A stretch of DNA of 64,000 nucleotides, taken from Branchiostoma floridae (taxonomy: Eukaryota; Chordata; Leptocardii; Amphioxiformes; Branchiostomatidae). The DNA is taken from the NCBI RefSeq assembly GCF_000003815.2, contig NC_049992.1, positions 13,043,369 to 13,107,368 of the forward strand, written 5' to 3'. A model generated the notes under the pieces. The model did not search any database, was not told the origin of the DNA, and worked only from the letters and a program-made list of their open reading frames with translations. Made by a program: the position numbers and the translations under genes. Shown one piece after another: positions 47,038 to 57,063 of the stretch (position 1 is its first letter; the number at the start of each line of letters is the position of its first letter).

Positions 47038-48808
47038 TAAGGGACCTGACGATATTTACCGGGGGGGGAGGGCTGGTGCATAGGTGGGGGGGGCCAATGA
47101 AAAATTTTTTGAGCCGAGGGGGGGGCCATTGAAAAATTTTTTGAGCCGAGGGGGGGGCCATTGAAAAAAAATTGCCTTAGGGGCCTTGATAAATACAAGG
47201 AAAATGTGCCCCTGAAATGCAGGAAATGAAGTTTCAGATGGTCAAGATTTCAATTTTTCTCTGGACGTCCCTTGCGACGGCTTGCGCCTCCGGCGCACAC
47301 AACACTTCGGCACTCGTCGCCATCAAAAATTTCTTCCTCTGACAGAAAATTGTCATTACATTTAGCATAGTCTACCAGCGAAGTTTATCCCTCAAAATGC
47401 AGAAAATCGTGTCGCAGAGGTCCAAACTTCATCATTTGAATGACATTTCTCCAGTCCTACCTTGCGACGGCTCGTGCCATGCCCGGCGCTCGAAATCGTG
47501 GAAATACGTTGGGGCGTCGTCGCCCTCAAAACCATGTGAAGTTCTAATAGAAAGGCTTAAAGCTTAGTCTGCCAGCAAATTTTGCCCATCAAAATTTAGG
47601 AAAGATCGTTTCAGATAGTCAAGATTTCCAAATTTTGCCGGGGAAGCATGCCCCCCGGACCCCCAAGGATTACGTTGATATAGTTCACCCTGATCCCCAT
47701 GCTGAGAAATTTTCTGCAACTGCCTCTGTCGTGTGATTCCATGTTCGCACGAAGTTTAAGAAAACTATAGAAACTAAAATTGGTATAGATATCAATCCTG
47801 CGTGCATCTGTTCTTTGTATTTGGAATGGTTCACGGACGGCAACGGGATAAAACATTACGATGTTTACTTTCGTGACAGCGGGCTCTCTGCTGCATGTCG
47901 ACGTAATCATGGTGGCGCGAAATTTTTTTGGCAATTTTGTAGGTTGCAATTGGCCGAAATAACTCCCGTTTTGGAAAGATTGAAGCAGTCTTGAAGCGGT
48001 TTTCGAAACGATATCGCTAAAATGTACCCAAGGCTCTTCCATCTACAACATTAATTTGTTTTCTTTTGTGCAAATTTCGTACATGTGTAGTGGAAAAGAT
48101 CGTCTTGGATTACCGCCCCTCCCCGCCCGCTTTTCTCTTCGTTGATGTGGACGCATAAAATCCACATTTTTTTGCCTCACAGAATGCGGGAAATTTCGTT
48201 TTAGAGGGTCAAAATATCAAAATTTCCCGGGTAGCATGCCCCTAACCCCCGAGACCGGTCGGGCCTTCGGCCCTCCGATCCCTGGACGGCCTTTAACAGC
48301 TAGCCGTCGGTCCGGCGGAAACGCTCAGTTTCGTGATCTTGCGTATTAAACGTTACCAGAGACTTTTTTCACGTAGATCGGAGAAGTGATATCAGACAAG
48401 GTAAGTCTTATAACCGTTGCAGCGTGAGTGTAACAATATCAAGTGCTACATGTTTGTATATATGTCATCAAAATGAAAACTCGGCTGTTGTAAAACTTTG
48501 GGAGATAACATATGCCCCAGCAGGACTCCAACGTGCGTAATTTGTTGACGCGCGGGTCTTGACACCCCGGTCGTCGTCACGTTCAAACAACGCTACCGCT
48601 ATTGTTATTGCTATATTATTTAATGACAGACTGTGTGTAATGGAAAAGGCAAGGAAAAGTTGGGGGGGGGCCATTGAAAAATTTTTTGAGTCGAGGGGGG
48701 GGGCCATTGAAAAATTTTTTGAGCCGAGGGGGGGGCCATTGAAAAATTTTTTACCAGACCTATTTTGCACCAGCCCTCCCCCCCCAGTAAATAACGTCAG
48801 GTCCCTAA
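47038..48808. mobile_element. Harbinger-like non-autonomous DNA transposon, copy 2 (distinct subfamily)
   Basis: A 1765-bp element (47041-48805) flanked by TAA (47038-47040, 48806-48808). Inverted ends begin GGGACCTGACG and match over about 40 bp. G-rich units of about 32 bp (GGGGGGGCCATTGAAAAATT type) occur three times near each end in the same orientation, as in the element at 5382. The middle has diverged repeats containing GTCAAGATTT and AGTCTGCCAGC that also occur in that element. The longest ORF (47611-48042, minus, 143 codons) resembles no protein I know. No transposase is visible. Confidence 0.8.
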
Positions 48809-50239
48809 GTCCGGATGTTGTCCTGTTTTGTGTTGGGCAGACTGTTTCCGGGACGTCCCGTTTCCCTCCAGAATTTACATAAGGAGGGTAAATACACCCA
48901 AACTAGCCATTTGCTGTTAGGTGTGCGATTTGCCGTTACGGGTGTGGTTTGAAAAAGGTCTGTATGTATTTTCTGAAAGACTATCAAGACTATTCTTGGC
49001 TGAAAACGGCTGAATTAAGCAATTTTAGACAAAAAAACTAGCAGACTTTTGACTTGTGGGAGGGGGGCAAGTGATTCACTTACATGACACCATGCCTCAG
49101 GCCGTAGAACTTATTAGCAGAGTTGATTGCAAATTGTCTGGATGTTGTGATATCTTAGATCTTTGATTATTTGAAAATTCAGAAGTATTACTTTTTTATC
49201 TTTCATCACAGGAAATGATTTATTAATCATCTGAAATTAATTGGAGGAGGAATTTACATTGACTATTTCCTTCAAATTTTTATTCCAAGATTCTTTTTCA
49301 GTAAATATGTTGTTAAAAAAACGTTCAGCAATGTGATTATTGTTGTTCATTGGTAATGTAGGTGTTGGATGTCTTTTAATCATTGGCACACAATTTGTTT
49401 ACATTCTGGTGGTGTGTATTTGAAAGCTTCGTTTTCTTTTGTGCTGCAAACTTACAGTACAGAGTAGGCAAGTTGTGCTTTCATTCACCAGTAAAAGGAA
49501 GCTACAAAAGACATTTGTTATTTCTAGTGTTAATTCTGTTGTGAAAAGACTGTGAACTTGATTGCCTTACCTGTCTGTAGATTTTAGTACTTACATGTAT
49601 TTTCTTTGCTGATTTACCGTCAATATACTCGTATTCTTATGTAAAACTCTTGGTGACAGGTTTATACAGCATCTTTCATAAAAGTGTTCAAAATATATGA
49701 AATCTTCAGTAGGCAACTACATGTGTAGTCATAAGAAAGCATTTCTTGTACTGTACATGTTGCTTCTTACTAATCTTAGTATAATCGATTCTATTGCAAT
49801 TTGGTTCAGAGCAAATAACAATTTTCGGGTAGTTTTCATCCAGCTGGTCCAACACAGTCAACATCAGAACAAAGACTCTCCTAGCCAGTCATATCTTTGA
49901 TATGTGTCCCTGCTTCTCTTTTCCTTTGTGTGTGGGACACTGACCAATTTCCCTTGGGATGGAGCCCATGGCAAGTTGATTGTTTTTGTATAATGAACAG
50001 GTGAAAAGGAAGATGCAGATTCATGTCATCAAGATCCTGAATCAACAAAGATCAAACCAAAACTTTCCAAAATGCTGATTGCAAAACCTGATGGTGGTTT
50101 TGTTCTTTGCTTTATTGGACAATTTTAGCATCATATTTAGCAAGAACTGCTGGCCAAATGTGGTGTGGATACAGATTGACTTTTTGTCCATTCTACACAA
50201 ATGTAAACCATGCATATTTTTTTCTGTTTCCTTGTGCAG

Positions 50240-50392
50240 CAAACAAGAAGCAGTGGTGCAGCAGTTGCCCATAACACACGCCTCCGCAGCCTGCGGGAGT
50301 GCAACTGCCTGAGGTCCCGGATACGCCAACTGCGGGAGCAGACCCGCCGACAAGTTTCCAGGATTTCCAGCGCCAACAGACAAGTGCGGGCC
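50240..50392 (+). other. 5' UTR part of the SPSB coding exon
   Basis: A pyrimidine-rich acceptor (TTTCCTTGTGCAG, ending at 50239) begins an exon that is open in frame upstream of the start codon. Human SPSB1 starts with the same MGQKV residues, so the upstream codons are taken as untranslated leader. An upstream untranslated exon is implied. Confidence 0.55.
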
Positions 50393-53300
50393 ATGGGACA
50401 GAAGGTGTCTGGTGGGGTGAAGACGGCAGGGCCAGGGCGGGAGCCGTCACTAAAGGCTCTGAACTCGGACAGGGACTTGTTACACCCCGACATGCAGAAG
50501 CCTAGCCGACTAGATATGCTCCTTGATATGCCACAGGCGGACAGGGAAACACAAGTCAAACACGCGTGGAACAACGAAGATCGGTCACTGAACATTTTTG
50601 TGAAAGAAGACGACAAACTCACCTTCCACAGACACCCGGTTGCTCAGAGTACGGACTGTATTCGTGGTAAAGTTGGGTACACAAGAGGACTTCATGTATG
50701 GGAGATTCACTGGAGCACGAGACAACGGGGGACGCATGCTGTGGTAGGAGTAGCGACAGAGCATGCCGCCTTGCATTCGGTAGGGTACCAGTCTCTAGTG
50801 GGGAGCAACGCAGAGTCGTGGGGCTGGGACTTGGGAAGGAACAAGCTCTACCACGATAGTAAAAACAACCCCGGAATCACGTATCCTAGGACATTGAAAG
50901 CGGATGAGAACTTTGTGGTACCAGACAAGTTCCTTGTAGTTTTAGACATGGATGAGGGCACAATCAGTTTTGTAGTGGACGGACAGTTCTTGGGCATCGC
51001 CTTCCGTGGACTGAAGGGAAAGAAGTTGTACCCAATTGTCAGTGCAGTGTGGGGACATTGTGAGATCACCACCAAGTACATCGGAGGCTTGGATCGTAAG
51101 TATACCTAACAGAAACCTTTTATGTGTCTACTTTTTTTACAGATGTCCNNNNNNNNNNNNNNNNNNNNNNNNNNNNNNNNNNNNNNNNNNNNNNNNNNNN
51201 NNNNNNNNNNNNNNNNNNNNNNNNNNNNNNNNNNNNNNNNNNNNNNNNTTAACATGTGAAAACCATGGCATTGCAAAAATTTTAGGAACAAAATGACCTT
51301 AAAGAATACTGAGGTAGTGTACTGTAAATCCATACAGCTTCATGTTTTTGTCATACCCTGCTGATAACTCGTGCGCTGCTATGATATGAATTAGACAAAT
51401 GGTGAGAGATGTGCTTCGGTCTCATGGGAACAGGGGGCCCACTTCAGTTTGCCATGTATGTGAATTGTGAAACCCTCGCACGTGCTCGTGGTGATGCATA
51501 ATCTCAGACCCTTCAGAACCGCGTGGTATATTTGTAGGATTACTTAGATGATGAAGAATTCACATGCCTGGTGCTGTGACAGGGTGGATTGGAGGGCACA
51601 GCTGAAAGGACAGCTGGGAAAATAGCAGTAGGGGCAACAAAGGCCAAGCATTTCACCTAATGGTCCATTTGGACTTAAAAGAAAGTTGTCATTTTGTAGT
51701 CATGGCATCATTTTGAGATGTTATAACTTGCTTTCTTCAGAGAAAGCTCTTTGGCAGTATTTTTTTATCCTTGCCTTTTGCCTATGAAATTTATGATTCA
51801 ATACATTCTGTCATAACCTAATAGAAGAAAATTGAGTTCAAGCATGAATCTTTTAGTGTGAACTGTAAAGACTGCTTTCCATAGAGAAGAGCTTCAAGAA
51901 AGAAATCAAATACTTATAGGCTAGAAAGTAGAAACAGGCTAGAAAGTAGAAACAGTGTGACTTTCAGTTTATTGGTTTATATCTTCATAGTAAATTACCG
52001 GTTTGGAATCTTCATCTTTGTGCAGAAAACCAACTAAACCTATTGCGAGGGGAGTACTACACTCTACAGTGTAGTAGCCTGGTATCCAGCAGTATTATAG
52101 TTCCCTGGTCTCTTCAGTCTGCATTTGTGGAGAGGACAGAAGAGGCTTGGAGCTATGATACGGCTGGATACCAGGCTAACAATGTAGGCCAACAATTCTG
52201 TGGTTCCATGTAGTAGAGTGTGGACTGAACAGAAGACAGACAGCTGCAGTGACAGGTGGTGTCTTCTTGTAGCTGTAGGGGTTCAACTGATTACATGTAT
52301 TATTAGTTGTGATGCCCCATGTGGGTTCTCATCTCATCTTCTACTCAGCCTCTTATTATGCCTGGATTGGAAAAAGCTTTTTTTCTTCTTGAGTCACTAA
52401 GATTATTAAAAAACTAAGATATTGAAAAACTCTATCTAACATTTAAACGTATATAGATTTTGTCATGTTGATGGAGATAAACACATTATAAGAATGACAA
52501 GTCAAGGTTCACCTGTATATTTTAGTGGACACAGGTTAATGGTTACAGCAAGGGAATGGGTTACATCTTTTTATACAACATTCATGTCGGTCAAAGTGAT
52601 GAAAGTTTAAAATGAATTGCAGCTGCAAGTTCAAAAGTTCTCTTGGTAGATATTATAACAGTGAACATGCAATGCCCGAGTAATATTCTATGTAATCCCA
52701 GGCAGTCTGAATGGGAACGGGTTTTCTGCGCGTTAAAAATCTGTGCGCACGTTAAAAATCTGCGCGTTAAAAAACTAAGTTGTGCATTGAGAAATTCTTA
52801 GATGTAAAATCATATAATGGGGTCACATTTTTCATCCTGTTACCTGAATTTTTGGTTTGAAAAGCACCTAATTGTTAGGTCCCTTGGGAATAGGCTAATT
52901 TGCATATCCAAAAGATTTCAAAATCACTTGAATTAGACACAAATACATGGAAAAATTACTAGTGTGAGGCTTTATATCATAATATATAACTGCTTGGGGC
53001 TTTTTTTCCATTCTACAAGGTTCATTTCATCTTTTCTCAAGCAGATTGTTTCACATGCAAATATCAACCTTTGTTGCGCGTTAAAACTTAATGTTTAAAA
53101 ATCACTTTAAAACTCCTGGAAAGGGATATTTGTACTCTAGAATGCAACAATATGATACTTAATTTCATCTTGTGTTATCTTCTTCAAGCTTTTAAGTTTA
53201 AAACTGCAAAAAAATTTTCAAATCCCCAGGGAATCAGCTAATTTGCATATTTTAACACACAGGTTTTTAACGCGCAAGTTTTAACGCGCACAAAACCCCA

Positions 53301-53802
53301 ACCCGTCTGAATTATGCCTTGCATTATTCTTCATGGAAAGAATGAGATGTCCTTGGCCAAGGTCAGAGATATATGATAGCAATGGAACTGGAGCCTGTGT
53401 GATGAGAGTCTCCTGAGGCGGTCATGTTGATCTTGCAGCTGTCACCATAAATTGATAATGAACAGGAGTTCAGGATATCAATCTGAGAAATATGAAATAG
53501 ATATAGAATAATTTCATTTGACAAATTTTCTAAACTTGTGATGTATGAGGAAATTTATCAGGGTGTAGAGATTGTTGAAGGCACCAGAATTGATTATTTC
53601 TAGATTTAGAAACTATTTGTGTTGCTTGCGATGCACATATATTTACTAACAAGCTGTGTTCTGTTGTCCCACAGCGGAACCCCTGCCGTTGATGGACCTG
53701 TGCAGGCGGACCATTCGCCTGTCGCTGGGGAAGGACCGCCTGAAGGACGTGCCCAAACTCCCTCTCCCACAAGCTCTCAAGAACTACCTGCTGTACCAAT
53801 AA
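50393..53802 (+). CDS. SPSB1: SPSB1/SPSB4-type SPRY domain and SOCS box protein (2 coding exons, 276 aa)
   Basis: Exons 50393-51095 and 53675-53802, joined in frame (codon split C|CG). The protein is an adaptor that brings targets to an Elongin B/C-Cullin 5 ubiquitin ligase; in animals the family (Drosophila Gustavus) binds D-I-N-N-N-type peptides. The start [11 protein letters not shown] matches the conserved N-terminus of SPSB1/4, and GCCATGGG is a strong start context. The SPRY domain spans about residues 55-235, with [55 protein letters not shown] and [20 protein letters not shown]. The SOCS box is in exon 2: BC box [11 protein letters not shown] and Cul5 box [14 protein letters not shown] at the extreme C-terminus. 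Length is close to human SPSB1 (273). Orthology to the SPSB1/4/2 group is clear; assignment to SPSB1 rather than SPSB4 is arbitrary because the vertebrate copies arose later. Confidence 0.95.
51149..51248. other. Assembly gap (100 N)
   Basis: Exactly 100 N, the usual placeholder for a gap of unknown length. It lies in an intron, so no coding loss is expected. Confidence 0.95.
51918..51953. repeat. 18-bp tandem duplication
   Basis: AGGCTAGAAAGTAGAAAC is present twice in direct succession without a mismatch. Confidence 0.8.
52075..52178. repeat. Foldback MITE of 104 bp
   Basis: TAGCCTGGTATCCAGC, then AGTATTATAG, on the left pairs with CTATGATACG, then GCTGGATACCAGGCTA, on the right (26-bp arms, two mismatches). 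Confidence 0.75.
52705..53312. mobile_element. Non-autonomous DNA transposon with 8-bp target duplication GTCTGAAT
   Basis: A 592-bp element (52713-53304) flanked by GTCTGAAT at 52705-52712 and 53305-53312. Inverted ends: GGGAACGGGTTTTCTGCGCG (left) and GGGTTGGGGTTTTGTGCGCG (right, complement), followed by several GCGCGTTAAAA words at each end. The interior is AT-rich and carries CTAATTTGCATAT twice. An 8-bp duplication fits hAT, P or Merlin superfamilies; the ends alone do not decide. No transposase. Confidence 0.8.
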
Positions 53803-55890
53803 CAGTAGTGCAGTCTTCATCAATGCCAGAGGATGTGTAATGAATGAGGTCAATGTGCATTTGTCTCTACCACCCCTACTTTTCAAGTTGACGGGCACTT
53901 TGATTGGAGGAAACTAGTATTTTTGAGATCATAACATAAAGTAGGGGTGGTAGAGAAAATGCAATGTGAGAATGATTTCGAAATGTTAATGTCTGATCTA
54001 ATATATGCCAAGGTATTGCTTAAGAAGCACTGTAATTGTTACCAGCAGAAAATGGTCTCAAACGTATTAAATGTTAATTTCTTGGAAGACTAAATGCTTG
54101 GTACAGATTGATTTAATTGTGAGCATTTTCAATTTTCTTTTACATGTATTTGCATTTTCAGCATCATGATTTGTAAATGTGCTGATTGTAATATGTGGAG
54201 ACCTTATAGTCTATTTTTAATTCTTTTTCAAGACTTGGCCAAAAGCATAGTTAGCTCTTAGAGTGTCTGTGAGCTTGAGAATACACAGCAGACATCCTAA
54301 CACTGTTTGAACTCTTGTGAGGGAACAGTCACTTCAGAATACCTGCACAAGGTTCAAGAAAAGTATGTGCAGAAGTTTGATCTTACCTCACATGGAAGAA
54401 GCAATTAGCATGTAAGCACTTACAGTAACACTGATTAACCTAGTAAAAATGTAATGGCCATTTCTATAACTTTATTAAATCATCTGTACCATGTTGGCAT
54501 CTGAATTAATAAGACTCTGCACAACCCAAAGACAGTTGTTCCAAGAAGACAAGGTTATTATTGTTCTATAAGCTCAAAACATTATTTGAAGATTTTACTT
54601 TCTTAGTTTTGTCTTCCCTCTTAGAATTAAATATGTATCTAACGAAGTCATATTTTAAATTAAGTTATCGCTCGTTTTAGGAATGAGAGCTATGTAGATA
54701 AATGAAGTTGTGTATAATACCACTTCAGTAATGGACAGAGCATTGTATTGTTATTTTTCACCTCAAGAAACGTCCAAAGAAAGTATGGCAATATGCAAGA
54801 ATGATAATTTGAACCAGTGCTTTTGATGCAAACTATTTTAAATCTGCGCCATGTTGTAGCAATTGCTTTAAAAGCAGGAAGACACGATTATACTGTTACT
54901 ACAGATATTGCTGATGTTTTAGAGAAAATTTATAGTAGCGCTATCCAGCTTCCATGTAAACCCTGTCTTGTGTTCAACCTAGTTGAAGCTGCGACATATA
55001 GAAACCAACAACCAGTCACAAACAGTGCTTACTCAACCATCTAAAGCAACCAAGTTTTGGTCATGGTTTTTTTTTAACAGGCACACAATGTATTTTGATA
55101 ATTCCATCAGTAGTTAGGATAAAGAGTGTTCATTAACTATCTTCCTGCTGGTTTATACAGTAACCGGTACATTTGGTGCATGTATAGGCCTATTACTTCT
55201 ATAGGGAAATGGTTAATGCACAATTTTAGTAGCACTACGTAATGTTTTAGCAATTGTTGACAATTTAGAAAGTTGGCATTGTTGCTCATGTACATTGAGT
55301 GTCCTGTTTGTCCGACACCTTATCCAAAACTTTGTTGTTCCCGTCATGTATTATTTTTGGTGAGATAATACGCTGACTGTTGTGTACCTGAAGCCACACA
55401 AAGCCATGCTTTTTCTCACAGCAGTGCATGTCTTGACTCTTGCCAAGAATATGTCACATCACAGGAGATGGCTTCACCTAACCAAATTCACAGTATCAAA
55501 CCAGTCTGCTGTGAGCATACGTTTCTCCAACCCCTTGATAGGCGTTGTAAGTTTTAGGTAAAAGAAAATTATGTTGTCCACATGGCAGCGTCCACAAAGC
55601 AGAGATTTAGACCATTTATGGCTACTAATGTACAAAGTTCCTTTGGTCTGCTTGTATGTGAACTAAACTGAAGCGCTGCGCATTGTTGTAATTTCTACAT
55701 TTAACTGCAGCTGTGCCTGTGTACATAGAATGAAAGTTGACTATATTCTCTTAATCACAGATGCAGTTAGAATGTTTGGAATCCGTTCATTGATTTGTTG
55801 GTGTAGTCTAATGTAGTTTATAGTGCCGTCATCACAATTGTATTGAGTCATGGCCAGTAGTGCTGAATAAAAATGTCACTTTTATCATAC
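53803..55890 (+). other. SPSB 3' UTR
   Basis: About 2.1 kb from the stop codon to an AATAAA at 55866-55871 (TGCTGAATAAAAATG). It starts with a strong hairpin (53859-53961). It contains no ORF of note beyond a 75-codon one at 54817 without homology. An earlier poly(A) site is possible. Confidence 0.5.
53859..53961. repeat. Inverted repeat in the SPSB 3' UTR
   Basis: CTCTACCACCCCTACT (53865-53880) pairs perfectly with AGTAGGGGTGGTAGAG (53940-53955). Pairing extends outward (TGCATTT with AAATGCA) to about 27 bp with one bulge, around a loop of about 55 bases. It may be a small MITE or an RNA hairpin. Confidence 0.7.
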
Positions 55891-56960
55891 CTTCTTGACT
55901 CCTGTACCTGTTAAGTCTGTATGAAGTCAGGACCATCTCATTTAACCAGCTGACTTAATGAGATCCAGCAGTATTACTGCAAATTTCAGGGGGAAAATGT
56001 GTGTTTGTGGTGTTTTTAGTTCACAGTTGAAACAGGGATATGTGGCCAGAAGACAAGATCATGCATTTTTTCAGTGAAGAGGTTACTGCAAAAAAACTAA
56101 ACATTAAACTGAAAATTTCAACCGTAACACTTAGGTCCAGGTAACATGTTTGGAACTTAAAACAGTAATAGTAAGGGTTAGCAACATAGTATTAATCTTT
56201 TTTTAATTGGGGAAAGGAATGTAATAATGTCTTGTACTGTCTTCAAGTATTGGTATATAAACAGTGCAGGTGGATTGATAGACATGTAAGACATAATTGT
56301 CATGAATGCAATAGATATCGAAATAATGTAAACCACAGAAACTAAATTAGTCACCTGTTGTATCCAAAGAGTAATTCACATGAGAACAAATTGGTTTTCT
56401 CTGACATTGATTAAAACTTTAATGGAAAAATGAACCAATGTCTTCTATGAAAGTGGTGCATTTGGTTACATATCAGTGCCAACATCAGTATGTACTAAAC
56501 AAAGACTGAAGTGCTTAAATAAAAGTATTGTCTAAAATATCTATTTCTATCAATATAAAATAACAGTAATGATCAATAAAACTGAGTAATATTACTCTGA
56601 GGTATGACAGCTTAATGGTCCCTCTTCTGTAAGACATCACCATGTACATGTACCGGTACATGTATGTCTTTTTTCTGAAATACCAGCACTGCCAACAAAT
56701 ATCGATTTCACAATGCTTACCTTGACAGAGGTATGAGTGAAAAACTGAAGTTAGTAGGATAAAAAATGGACTGTGACTTAAGGTTAAAATACTACATGTA
56801 CTTGTTTCAGAAATCTAGCTAAATGTCATGTTAGGACAGCATCACTCTTTGTACATGTACACATGTAACTTGTATTTCTCAGGTCTTGGTGCATGTAATT
56901 CACAAAGTATTTAGTTTATATTGCCAAATGTGTGCACCAAAAAGTGACTGATAAAAGATA
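55891..56960. other. Spacer between convergent SPSB and DDB2
   Basis: About 1.1 kb of AT-rich DNA. Several AATAAA words on the plus strand (for example near 56518 and 56576) could be alternative SPSB ends. Nothing else recognisable. Confidence 0.45.
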
Positions 56961-56969
56961 TGAAACCTT

Positions 56970-56975
56970 TTTAAT
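56970..56975 (-). other. Polyadenylation signal candidate for DDB2
   Basis: ATTAAA on the minus strand, about 90 bp after the stop codon, followed by a T/G-rich stretch. This would give a very short 3' UTR. Confidence 0.35.
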
Positions 56976-57063
56976 GACCTTTCTATTTCTAAACTTGTAG
57001 TGGGCCAAACTTCCCAAAGTTGTACAACTAACTATACAGTTAAGAAACTGATGAGCATAAACA

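Larger units (their letters stand above)
35355..50239. other. About 15 kb with no recognised coding exon between SLC25A11 and SPSB
   Basis: This is intergenic DNA, or the large first intron of the SPSB gene if that gene has a distant untranslated first exon. A candidate exon end is AAGAGGAAG|GTAAGG at 35892. Inverted-repeat elements were found at 38240-38414, 38413-38531, 39824-40180, 41409-41761, 42505-43023, 44552-44695 and 47038-48808. The rest is AT-rich with short ORFs that resemble nothing known to me. Confidence 0.55.
51096..53674 (+). other. SPSB intron with an N gap and two inverted-repeat elements
   Basis: A 2.6 kb GT-AG intron. It holds a 100-N gap of conventional size (51149-51248), an 18-bp tandem duplication (51918-51953), a foldback repeat (52075-52178) and an element with an 8-bp target duplication (52705-53312). 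Confidence 0.75.

Noticed and set aside
47611-48042. 143-codon minus-strand ORF inside the second Harbinger-like element
   Set aside because: No recognisable domain, no splice or start context of note, and the sequence is built from the element's diverged internal repeats. Kept only as a remark in the element entry.
50210-50392. In-frame upstream extension of the SPSB reading frame
   Set aside because: The frame is open, but an acceptor at 50239 cuts it, the residues match nothing, and the conserved family start MGQKV with a strong context is at 50393.
50137-50622. 161-codon minus-strand ORF
   Set aside because: Antisense of the SPSB first coding exon.
54817-55044. 75-codon plus-strand ORF after SPSB
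   Set aside because: Lies in the probable SPSB 3' UTR and resembles nothing known; codon content looks non-coding.
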